A DNA stretch of 64,000 bases. Source: Segatella maculosa DSM 19339 = JCM 15638. Lineage in GTDB: Bacteria; Bacteroidota; Bacteroidia; Bacteroidales; Bacteroidaceae. The DNA lies in the NCBI RefSeq assembly GCF_000382385.1, contig NZ_KB908326.1:1-64000 (forward strand), written 5' to 3'. Shown piece by piece: positions 27,689-36,173 of the stretch (the stretch's first letter is position 1; each line of letters begins with the position of its first letter). The position numbers and the translations under genes are program-made. Below the pieces are notes generated by a model. It was given only the letters and a program-made list of their open reading frames with translations. It had not been told where the DNA came from and made no database searches.

Positions 27689-30556
27689 TCAGAAAGTCGC
27701 TTTCACCCCGATATTGTAGTAACGTGTCTGTGGTGCGCTGCCAACATTCAGCTCCAGCACCTCACGCTCGCCCGAAATGGTGAGCAGATTGGCCCCACTG
27801 ACGAATGCAGACAAGCCTTTCACCCATGTCGAACCAAACAAACGGCGTGGCAAATCATAGGTGATTTGAACCTTCGCCAAGCGGAATGCATCGGTTTTAT
27901 ACAGCCAAAAGTCGGAAGTTACAAAGTTATTGCTGCCCGAAAGTGTCGATAGTCGGGGGTAAGTTGCCGTAGCTGCGGTGGCAGGAGTCCAACGGTTGCG
28001 AACGACGGCAGAGTACTTGCCGGCCTCACGCACCCAATAATAGGAGGAGTTCTTCACACCATGCGCGCCGAAGTTGCCCACACCGAGCGCAAAGAACGTG
28101 AAACCGCGCCACTTGGCCGTGAAGTTCACGCCCAAAGTGAAAGGAGCACCATACCATCCCCCTTTACCAAGATACACTTGGTCGTAGTTATCGATTTTAC
28201 CATCATGGTTTACGTCTACATACTTCAGGTCGCCGGGCCTGACGGTGCTGCCGAGCTTGCTTTGGTCGGGCGATGTTGCGATCTCAGCTTCGCTTTGGAA
28301 GAAGCCGGCGCACCGATATCCCCAAATACCGTCTATCGGTTTGCCCTGCCGGTTCTGATAGGTTTCAACGTTATTCTCATCAACCTTCGTGGCTTTCGTG
28401 TCATAATAGGTGCCAGTAAGGCCGAGTGAGAGATCCGTTTCGCCGAACTTCCGGTTGAAGTTCAGGGCGAAATCAAAGCCAATGCGGCGGTTGTTGTTGT
28501 AGTTCAGCACGGGCATGAAAGACCCTTTGGGGTAACCTGTGTTCAAATGTGAGGGGAAGAAGGTGGGCGAATCAATGAGATAGCCCTCCATGGAATTGAT
28601 GAAGAAGTTGGCATCAAGCGTAACAAAGTGCCCCCACAACGAGGTTTTAAGACTCAAAGAAAGCTCTTTGCGCTTGATAAAGCCAAGGTCTTCGTTCTCA
28701 CCTCGCTTGGAATAGGTGTACTTGTCTTGCGAACCATCATACCAATTGTAGCCATCGTCCGATGTCCAAATGCCTTTATAGAGATAGTAACGCACGTCTC
28801 CGCGGGCCAAATCAATGTCTTCATTGATGATACTTCCCGAAAAACTCAGCATCATATCATCAATGGCATCGACCGTTTTCAGGAAACTTTCACGCTTAAG
28901 TCGCCAACCTAACGTCAGAGAAGGGGAGAAAGCCTCGCGATGACCGGGTGCTAATTGCGCCGAATGTATGGCCGCCAGGCCCCAATCTGCGTAATACTTC
29001 TGCATGAAGTTATAGGAAGCATCGAACGCCATGTTGGCACTTGAGGTCTTATGATACTGACCTGACTTCGCTTGTTGGTAGCCTGAGGCAATCAACATGG
29101 CTGAAACATTGTGCACGTTGCTGAAGGTATTGGCGTAGTTGAGCTGCGCTGCGAACAACATCGTCTGGTTATCGGTGCTGCCGCTGATGTTCTGATTGCC
29201 CGAACGCTTGTCTTCGCCCTCTTTCTTCAGTCCGACGATGACGTCCTTGCCGTTATGATGCGACCATGTGGGGATATAAACGGCATAACTGTTGTCGAAC
29301 GATGTCGTATAAGCGGTGGCATAGTCCACGGCGAAGCGTGTTTCGAAAGACAATCCCGGCAATACTTTCCCCAAACCGATGTTAAGTCCCGTGTCAAACT
29401 GGAACTGACGACTTGTCCATTTGCGCTTTCCTGCGGCATAAATATCGCCGAACAGCGACGAAGCATTGGCCTGTGAACCCGCAAGGAAATACTTATCGTC
29501 AATCAATTTGGCTACGCCCAGCAAGTCCCATGCGGCCTTTGCATGCGGATCTACCATGTCTTTCGGTATCAAAGGATAGGCGTTCTGTGGGAAGTTGGGC
29601 CGCATCGTCGACGCAACGCCCCAATAATCGCCCTTAGCCGTGCTGGAATCGTAGAAAGTTGCATTGGAATTGACCCAAGCCTTGATGTCGTCGCTGATGT
29701 TTACATCGACATTGCCACGCACACTGAACCGAGAAACATGGTTATTACGGGCTTCTCCGAACTTAAAATAGTCGCCGCTGCGATAGTAATTAATGTTACT
29801 GTAGAAGCGGGCAAGCTTTCCGCCACCGCTAATCTCTGCAATTGCCTCGTGACGGGCGTACATCTTGCGGATATAATCCGAAGAATAATAATCGATATTA
29901 GGGTAACGATAGGGGTTAAGGCCCGAAGCATGATGATAAATGTCGGTCGATGAATAGAGAGGAGCCAGGCCGTCGTTGGCGCGCGCCTCGTTATAGAGCG
30001 TCATATACTCTGCCGAACCGAGGTATTCGGGGAAAGATTTCGCCACGTTCAGGCCCGTGTTGGCCTGCACTTCTACCTTCAGTCCGTCGTTATTCCCGCG
30101 CTTTGTCGTGATAAGCACGGCACCCTTGGCCGCCTTACTGCCATAGAGTACGACCGCCTGTGCGCCTTTCAGGAAGGTGATCTGGCTGATTTCGCTCGGC
30201 ATAACGTTGGTGGCATCGCGGGGAACACCGTCAACCAACACCAGATAACCGGCGTTGTTGCTGTCCATTCCCCAAAGGGAATTACCGTTGAAACCGCCGA
30301 TATAGCCCTGCATGTTGTCAAGACTGTAGGTGATGTAGTTCTTTTTCAACAGTTGGGCCACGTCAACAACGGCCACACCGCCAAGGATATCCCGCCTGCC
30401 TACCTTGCGATAGGTCACCTGCACCATTTCCTTATTGGCATCGGCCGTGTCGTTCGCAGGCGTTGTGGCTGCCTTGGCGTCGATGCTGACAGGAACCAAC
30501 GCAACAAGACCTGCCAGCAGGAACTTCGATTTACATGATTTGATTTTCAGATTCAT
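27689..30556 (-). CDS. xusC: SusC-like TonB-dependent transporter XusC, lacking the usual N-terminal domain
   Basis: Outer-membrane porin of 955 residues, second of two in the xylan locus. After the signal peptide (LLAGLVALVPVSIDAKA) it goes almost directly into the plug domain (VTYRKVGRRDILGGVAVVDV; YLVLVDGVPRDATNVMPSEI; FLKGAQAVVLYGSKAAKGAV). The carboxypeptidase-regulatory-like domain found in XusA and in the SusC at 5761 is missing, which accounts for its shorter length. The barrel ends in YYNIGVKATF. Predicted to import xylo-oligosaccharides with XusD. A 376-bp gap containing a dispersed repeat separates it from xusB, so it may be transcribed by read-through or from its own start. Confidence 0.93.
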   Translation of the reverse strand: MNLKIKSCKSKFLLAGLVALVPVSIDAKAATTPANDTADANKEMVQVTYRKVGRRDILGGVAVVDVAQLLKKNYITYSLDNMQGYIGGFNGNSLWGMDSNNAGYLVLVDGVPRDATNVMPSEISQITFLKGAQAVVLYGSKAAKGAVLITTKRGNNDGLKVEVQANTGLNVAKSFPEYLGSAEYMTLYNEARANDGLAPLYSSTDIYHHASGLNPYRYPNIDYYSSDYIRKMYARHEAIAEISGGGKLARFYSNINYYRSGDYFKFGEARNNHVSRFSVRGNVDVNISDDIKAWVNSNATFYDSSTAKGDYWGVASTMRPNFPQNAYPLIPKDMVDPHAKAAWDLLGVAKLIDDKYFLAGSQANASSLFGDIYAAGKRKWTSRQFQFDTGLNIGLGKVLPGLSFETRFAVDYATAYTTSFDNSYAVYIPTWSHHNGKDVIVGLKKEGEDKRSGNQNISGSTDNQTMLFAAQLNYANTFSNVHNVSAMLIASGYQQAKSGQYHKTSSANMAFDASYNFMQKYYADWGLAAIHSAQLAPGHREAFSPSLTLGWRLKRESFLKTVDAIDDMMLSFSGSIINEDIDLARGDVRYYLYKGIWTSDDGYNWYDGSQDKYTYSKRGENEDLGFIKRKELSLSLKTSLWGHFVTLDANFFINSMEGYLIDSPTFFPSHLNTGYPKGSFMPVLNYNNNRRIGFDFALNFNRKFGETDLSLGLTGTYYDTKATKVDENNVETYQNRQGKPIDGIWGYRCAGFFQSEAEIATSPDQSKLGSTVRPGDLKYVDVNHDGKIDNYDQVYLGKGGWYGAPFTLGVNFTAKWRGFTFFALGVGNFGAHGVKNSSYYWVREAGKYSAVVRNRWTPATAATATYPRLSTLSGSNNFVTSDFWLYKTDAFRLAKVQITYDLPRRLFGSTWVKGLSAFVSGANLLTISGEREVLELNVGSAPQTRYYNIGVKATF

Positions 30557-30722
30557 AGGGTCTTTTCTTCTGTTTTGTGCTACTTAAAATAGATTTCCGG
30601 CAGACGGAGACGGCCTGTTTGGAGAGAAACGTCCCGCGGACGAGCAAGAAACGGAACCAACGCTGCAGCCCTTGTCTTTCGATGTGCAGCAGCTTGATAA
30701 CCAATGCCTTGCACATCGGCTT

Positions 30723-30824
30723 GCAATATGGGTCATTTTACCGTGCAATATGGCCCATTTCACCGTGTAAAATGGCTGATATTGGCGCGCAATATGGCCC
30801 ATTTTGCAACGCAGTGTGGCCCAA
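30723..30824. repeat. 22-bp-period repeat (family B), copy 4, inside the xus operon
   Basis: About four and a half units of the 22-bp type (GGGTCATTTTACCGTGCAAT, GGCCCATTTCACCGTGTAAA, GGCTGATATTGGCGCGCAAT, GGCCCATTTTGCAACGCAGT). It lies in the 376-bp gap between xusB and xusC; 30557-30722 and 30825-30932 show nothing else I can name. Confidence 0.8.
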
Positions 30825-30932
30825 CTTGTTTCGCGGTTCGGGCACAGGTGGCTGCGAAGGGTCTTTTCATTGGTTTTCGGTCTCATTTCTTTTTGTCGGT
30901 CGGTAGATGGAAATAAACGTAAAACGATGGTG

Positions 30933-32873
30933 TCACCAACCCGGATTCTGATAGAGTTCGGGATAATAATAGCCCTCTTTGATGGGCAAAGGGAACCAAT
31001 AATGCTTCGTATCGAAGTCGCGGGTGAGAATCAATTCCTTGCGGTAATTGGCCACACGTGCGTCCTTTGGGTCGTGTGTCTTGTAGAAATCAGAGGCCTC
31101 AACACGGTCGAATTCCTGCGAATACTTCTCATTATAGGGAGCTTCCGTAAGGAGTAACCATCGCTGTAAGTCGTTGAATCGGAAGCCTTCAAAGGAGAGT
31201 TCGACGGCACGTTCACGGCGGACTTCGTCCATAAACCTGTTTTTGTCGGCCAAGTATGCGCTCCCTACATGGCCAGCCCCTACACGATCGCGCAGTGTAT
31301 TGATGGCATCGGCGGCCGTCTTATTGAAATTAGAGGCCTTACCCGTGGCACCTCCCACGGCAGCGCAGGCTTCTGCGTACATCAAATAGATGTCGGCGAG
31401 TCGCATATAAGGCAGATAACAGTGCAGATTTCCGCCCCAATCATAGGTTCTGTCAACCTCATTGCAAGTGTGGGGCACCAATTTCTGAATGAAATATCCT
31501 GTCCGGCTGGCGTTTGCCACAGGGCGCATGCTGCCTCCGGTGAAGAGTTCGCAATACTGTAATCGGGCATATTGGCCGGGCGTTCCATTGAGATACTTGA
31601 AACCATCAAAGACAATGTCGTGGTAAAAGCGTGGATCTCGGTCCTTAAATGGGTGGTTTGGATCGAAACCCGAGGCGGGATCGGTGATCGGAAGGCCGTT
31701 AGCCATGCCGTACATCTCTACAAGATTGGCCGTAGGTTGATGGATTACGTTGTCGTGGGCAACGACTTTATCGACCTTCGGCCCGAATACTTTGGACGTA
31801 TTCCAGTTCGATCCGTTATAATCTGCTGAAGGTCCGCGGAAAATAGCCTCGACTGAGCCGGGCATTTTCCAGTTCTGTTTGGTCGTATAGAAGATGTCTG
31901 AGAAACAACTTGTGGCACCTGAGGCCCTCTCATGGTTGTAAATGTCCTTATATTTGAACTGGGCCAGCGCGTAAGGTGCCTGCCCCGACTCCGTCAGGTT
32001 CAGCAATTCACCGAAGGCTTCGGCCGCTTTCGCGGCATAAGCTTGGTCATAGTCGTAGGTTTTCCCGTTCTTCGAGGCCCCCAATTGCGCCCCGTTCTTC
32101 ATCAAAGGGCTTGCCGCCCACAAGTAAGTCTTACCCAGATAGCCAAGGGCCATGACCTTATTGATGCGCAAATCGTTCTTTCCTTGCGTCGCAGCCCCTG
32201 CACTCGTGTGGTCCCAATTGACGGGAAGCAGGTCGGCAGCTCGGCGGAAATCGGCCGCAGCCTTGTCGGCACAAGCTTGGTAAGAAAGCCTCGGAAGGTT
32301 GAGTTCTGCATTGGCATCCAAGTAAACGTCAACGTAAGGGAGGCCTCCGAAGTACTGCATGAGCTCCGTATGCCACCAAGCACGGAAGAAATAAAGCTGA
32401 CCTGCGATCATATCTTTCTCTTCTTTGGAAGCCGCAACCAGCTTGTCGAGCTTCTTCAGGCCAAGGTTTGCCTTTCTAATACAGTACCATGCGTGTGGCC
32501 AAAGCGAGTGTTCAAACTTGTTGGTTGAGGTGGGATTGCTCCCTGTCTTATAGAGCCAGTTACCCGTAGTCTCCCATGCACGGAAGTTACCAAGGTCAAC
32601 TTGATGCGTCATTCGGTTGTCGGCCTCGGGATTAAAGACCTCATCATCGCCCCAATTCCACGACGGACACCAGTTACATTTCTCTTTATCGGGGATACAA
32701 TTGTAGATTTCTTCCACGAAACCCTGGAAATTGCGGAAGTTGACAAAGGCATCGTCGGGCGAAACGGTTGAGTCGGGCTCCTTATCCAAGTAGTCTTCGC
32801 AAGAAACCAACGCCGTGTTGAGTGCAAACAAGGCGCATATCAACATCAAAATGGTTTTTATGTTCGTTTTCAT
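30933..32873 (-). CDS. xusB: SusD-like glycan-binding lipoprotein XusB
   Basis: Surface lipoprotein of 646 residues paired with the XusA porin. Start taken at MKTNIKTILMLICALFALNTALVSC (32873; lipobox LVSC, Cys25); the frame is open to 32918 but that would overlap xusA. Shows the SusD fold pattern (YFFRAWWHTELMQYFGGLPYVD; LADIYLMYAEACAAVGG) and the C-terminal FMDEVRRERAVELSFEGFRFNDLQRW. It lies 19 bp after xusA. In the homologous P. bryantii and Bacteroides loci this protein binds xylan; the role here follows from synteny. Confidence 0.93.
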   Translation of the reverse strand: MKTNIKTILMLICALFALNTALVSCEDYLDKEPDSTVSPDDAFVNFRNFQGFVEEIYNCIPDKEKCNWCPSWNWGDDEVFNPEADNRMTHQVDLGNFRAWETTGNWLYKTGSNPTSTNKFEHSLWPHAWYCIRKANLGLKKLDKLVAASKEEKDMIAGQLYFFRAWWHTELMQYFGGLPYVDVYLDANAELNLPRLSYQACADKAAADFRRAADLLPVNWDHTSAGAATQGKNDLRINKVMALGYLGKTYLWAASPLMKNGAQLGASKNGKTYDYDQAYAAKAAEAFGELLNLTESGQAPYALAQFKYKDIYNHERASGATSCFSDIFYTTKQNWKMPGSVEAIFRGPSADYNGSNWNTSKVFGPKVDKVVAHDNVIHQPTANLVEMYGMANGLPITDPASGFDPNHPFKDRDPRFYHDIVFDGFKYLNGTPGQYARLQYCELFTGGSMRPVANASRTGYFIQKLVPHTCNEVDRTYDWGGNLHCYLPYMRLADIYLMYAEACAAVGGATGKASNFNKTAADAINTLRDRVGAGHVGSAYLADKNRFMDEVRRERAVELSFEGFRFNDLQRWLLLTEAPYNEKYSQEFDRVEASDFYKTHDPKDARVANYRKELILTRDFDTKHYWFPLPIKEGYYYPELYQNPGW

Positions 32874-32892
32874 TTGTCTGTTTTGTTTAATA

Positions 32893-35800
32893 CTACAATG
32901 AGAATTTAACGCCGACATTGAAGCGTCTGACGGTAGGATAGGCGCCGAGATTGCCTCCGCCCCCGAGGTTTGCCTCGCGATCGTCAGGCATTCGCGTCCA
33001 AAGCCAAAGGTTATTACCGTTCAAATAGAGCTTGAGATAGTTGATACCCAAGTGCTTTATCCAGCCATTGGTCCATGTATAAGCCACTTCAACGTTCTTC
33101 AAACGAACATAAGAGCCGTCATAAAGGAACTGTGTTCCATTGCTATAGCTCGACTCATTGGCTCCCCATCGCGGCACAATGACGTCGGCATCGGGCGAAT
33201 CCTTGCTCCACCAAGTGCCAGTGTCATAGACATTGTTCAGCTTATTGCCGAAACTGGTCAGCGTAACGTCGCGGGTGACGTCGGTAACACCATAGAACTG
33301 TGCCATGGCCGACAGTCCTTTCCACTCAAAACCTATCGTTGCGTTGTAGGTGTTCATTGGAGAAGCACTGTAACCCACAGGCGCCGCGTCCTTATTGTCA
33401 ATGATTCCGTCGCCGTTGAAGTCGGCAATGTAGTAGTCACCCACGAGCCTATGGTTGTCATTCGACTCATGTGCGGGCGAACCGATAAGGTCGTCGATGT
33501 TGTTAATGAAGCCTCTATCGAGGTAAGAGCGGTACTGTCCCATGGCAAACCCGGCGTCTTTCTGATAGGCCGGCCGCAAAATTGGGTCGTCTTTGAGCAG
33601 CACCTTGTTCTTGGCATGGGTCATATTGAAGTTTCCCCACAGGCGCAAGCCGTTTGTCCACTTCTTGTTGAGCCTTATCTCAAGCTCATAACCCGTCGTT
33701 CGCACCTTGCCCTTGTTGATAGTCGGAGCCGTGGTTCCGAAATAATCTGGCACAGAACGGCCGCTACCAAAAATGAGAATGTCGTTACGACGGTCGCAGA
33801 AGAAGTCTATGGAGCCTGCAATCAGACCGCCCAAGAAGCCATAATCCAAGCCAAAGTTGGTCTTTCGAACGGTTTCCCACCTCACTTTCTCGTTGCCAAG
33901 TGCGCTCTGTCGATACCAAGTATAGATGCTTTCGGTGTGGTCAAGGTCCATTGTTGTATGCCCACCATAGGCCCATTGGCTCATATAAAGCCACCGTCGC
34001 GAAGAATCGAATGGATCTCCGATGTTATCGTCGCCGATTTCGCCGTACGAAGCACGCAACTTCAGTAAGTCAATGAGGCCTTTTTCGCGGAGCCGTTCCA
34101 TGAACTTCTCTTCCGTAACCGTCCAACCGAGAGCCCCGGAGCTGAAGAATGCGAAGCGATTGTCCTTACCGAACTTCTCAGAACCGTTGTATGCGCCGTT
34201 ATACTCGATGAAATAACGACCCGCATAGTTGTAGGTGGCACGGAAAGCCCAGTCTTCTCGGTAGGTTGGCATCACGCTTCCACGCGCATTCTCCTGACGC
34301 GAGAACAGTCCCATGGCCGAAATGTCGTGCAATCTGAACCTTCTTGCCCAGTTTAATTGCAGCTGATAGTAGAGATTACGCACAGTTGCGTTGTTATCTA
34401 CAGTGCCTCCTTCGGTCGACCAGTTGACTCCTTGCTGCCAATCAAACTTATTATTGCCTTCAAGTTCCTTGCCGATGGTTACCTTTCCGGTCTCCGGATC
34501 GATGTATTTTGTGGGAGACGTGTTGTAAAGATCGTTGATGCCGCGACCTGTCTCCACGAAGATATTGTCCCAAGAAACCGTTCCTCGGGCATTCAGACCC
34601 TTGGTAATGAAGTCCAATTTCTGCTCAAGTGTGAAGTCAGTGTTGATGCGTGTCGTCGTCATTTGGCGTACACCGCCGATGGAAAGGCTTTGCGCGGAGT
34701 TCGAAACGTTAGAGGCATTGGGGTAAAAGCCCCAAGACCCGTCGGCATACTTGGGCAGGAACACGTCTGGCGCAATGTTATAGGCACCCGCCCACTGCTG
34801 TCCTATCTGCCATTCACTGTCCACGGAGTTGCTCCATGGCGACTTCTTTACGCCATTGGAGCCCGAAATGTTGGCCCGAAGCGTTGTGGTATTCGTGATT
34901 TGAAAGTCAAGATTGCTGCGAACATTGATGCGGTTGTAACCGTAACCCGCCTTATAGTTGCGTCCGTTGTCGTATTCTCGGAACAAATCTCCCTCATGTA
35001 CGAAGTCGGCTGACGCAAAATACTTCACAAACTTGGTGCCCCCACTGATGTTCACATTCGTATTGTAAGACATCGTGGACTTTTTGAACAGCGCGTCCTG
35101 CCAATCTACGTTCGCATAACGCTCACGTTGTTCCAAGGTTGATTGATTTCGGTAATTATCGATAAAGGATTGCGGACGAACATACGACCATGACTCGGGA
35201 GAAACACCCAGTTCGTGCTCCACGGCCCGGTTGCGAAGCATCAAAGCATCGTATGAATCGTATTTGTTCGGTAGCTTCGAGGGGGCTTTCAACGTAGCAT
35301 TGAAGCCCACATCTATCTTTGCTTTGCCCTCCGTGCCACGCTTTGTCGTGATAAGAATAACGCCGTTGGCTCCCTTTACACCGTAAACGGCCGTCGCAGA
35401 TGCATCTTTCAACACAGAGATATTGGCCACCGAAGCGATGTCGACACTGCTCATTGGGCGTTCGATACCGTCAACCAGCACCAAAGGGTCGCTACCGTTC
35501 CATGTGCTGGAGCCGCGAATGATGATCTGGGGCTCCTCTTCTCCGGGCATACCGTTGCCTTGTATGGTGACAACGCCGGGAAGATTGCCCGTCAAAGCGG
35601 CTCCGATGTCGCTCACACCTGCCGCACGTTCCAACACAGCCCCCGTTGTTTGAGTGATAGAACCCACGACACTGGCCTTCTTCTGCTGGCCGTAGCCCAC
35701 GATAACGGTCTCTTGAAGGGTGTGATCGTCGTCTTTCAGGACGATTTTTGCCGCATGTCCCTCGACAACGACAACCTCCTTGGTGACCATTCCCACGTAA

Positions 35801-36039
35801 GAAACAACGAGTGTGACCTTTTTAGCCGGCGTCTTCAGTTCGAAATTACCGTCAAAATCGGTGACAGCGGCAACAGAAGGCTTTCCTTTCATGACGACAG
35901 TGGCCCCGATCAACGGCTCACCTCCGGCGTCTAAGATCGTTCCGCGAATGGTGTTTTGCGCCAAAGCCGCCACAATCGACGCGAACAGCATGGCCACGAT
36001 CAGCGAAAAGCGTTGAAAAAGTCTGTGTACTTGTCTCAT
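32893..36039 (-). CDS. xusA: SusC-like TonB-dependent transporter XusA
   Basis: Outer-membrane xylo-oligosaccharide porin of 1048 residues. Signal peptide ends at AALAQ (about 28). A carboxypeptidase-regulatory-like domain follows (GTILDAGGEPLIGATVVMKG, about 32-115), then the plug (DPLVLVDGIERPMSSVDIAS; LKDASATAVYGVKGANGVIL) and the barrel, ending RRFNVGVKFSL. First gene of the xusA-xusB-xusC-xusD-xusE-xyn10C order, which matches the core xylan utilization system described in P. bryantii. A -7 box (36077-36084) and an inverted repeat (36118-36155) precede it, separating it from the GH3 gene. Confidence 0.94.
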   Translation of the reverse strand: MRQVHRLFQRFSLIVAMLFASIVAALAQNTIRGTILDAGGEPLIGATVVMKGKPSVAAVTDFDGNFELKTPAKKVTLVVSYVGMVTKEVVVVEGHAAKIVLKDDDHTLQETVIVGYGQQKKASVVGSITQTTGAVLERAAGVSDIGAALTGNLPGVVTIQGNGMPGEEEPQIIIRGSSTWNGSDPLVLVDGIERPMSSVDIASVANISVLKDASATAVYGVKGANGVILITTKRGTEGKAKIDVGFNATLKAPSKLPNKYDSYDALMLRNRAVEHELGVSPESWSYVRPQSFIDNYRNQSTLEQRERYANVDWQDALFKKSTMSYNTNVNISGGTKFVKYFASADFVHEGDLFREYDNGRNYKAGYGYNRINVRSNLDFQITNTTTLRANISGSNGVKKSPWSNSVDSEWQIGQQWAGAYNIAPDVFLPKYADGSWGFYPNASNVSNSAQSLSIGGVRQMTTTRINTDFTLEQKLDFITKGLNARGTVSWDNIFVETGRGINDLYNTSPTKYIDPETGKVTIGKELEGNNKFDWQQGVNWSTEGGTVDNNATVRNLYYQLQLNWARRFRLHDISAMGLFSRQENARGSVMPTYREDWAFRATYNYAGRYFIEYNGAYNGSEKFGKDNRFAFFSSGALGWTVTEEKFMERLREKGLIDLLKLRASYGEIGDDNIGDPFDSSRRWLYMSQWAYGGHTTMDLDHTESIYTWYRQSALGNEKVRWETVRKTNFGLDYGFLGGLIAGSIDFFCDRRNDILIFGSGRSVPDYFGTTAPTINKGKVRTTGYELEIRLNKKWTNGLRLWGNFNMTHAKNKVLLKDDPILRPAYQKDAGFAMGQYRSYLDRGFINNIDDLIGSPAHESNDNHRLVGDYYIADFNGDGIIDNKDAAPVGYSASPMNTYNATIGFEWKGLSAMAQFYGVTDVTRDVTLTSFGNKLNNVYDTGTWWSKDSPDADVIVPRWGANESSYSNGTQFLYDGSYVRLKNVEVAYTWTNGWIKHLGINYLKLYLNGNNLWLWTRMPDDREANLGGGGNLGAYPTVRRFNVGVKFSL

Positions 36040-36076
36040 TTTTTAATTATTAGGTTAGAATTAGATTTCACATTTG

Positions 36077-36084
36077 CAAAGATA
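36077..36084 (-). promoter_or_regulatory. Promoter -7 box of xusA
   Basis: CAAAGATA on the plus strand, TATCTTTG leftward, a full match to TAnnTTTG, 37 bp before the xusA start. No TTTG is found at the -33 position, as is common for promoters that depend on an activator. Confidence 0.6.
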
Positions 36085-36117
36085 TTCAATACCTTTTTAA
36101 CAGCATACATGGTATTG

Positions 36118-36155
36118 TAACATTCATTTTGCGCCATGTAACAAAGTGAATGTTA
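36118..36155 (-). promoter_or_regulatory. Inverted repeat upstream of xusA, candidate operator
   Basis: TAACATTCATTTTG (36118-36131) and CAAAGTGAATGTTA (36142-36155) form 14-bp arms with one mismatch and a 10-base centre. It lies 34-71 bp upstream of the xusA -7 box, where an activator would bind, and 18 bp downstream of the GH3 stop. No U-run follows leftward, which argues against a terminator. Function inferred. Confidence 0.5.
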
Positions 36156-36173
36156 TGCAAGGGTTTAGGGTCA

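Noticed and set aside
36118..36155. Terminator of the GH3 gene
   Set aside because: The inverted repeat is not followed by a T-run in the leftward direction, and its place upstream of a -7 box fits an operator better, though a dual role is not excluded.
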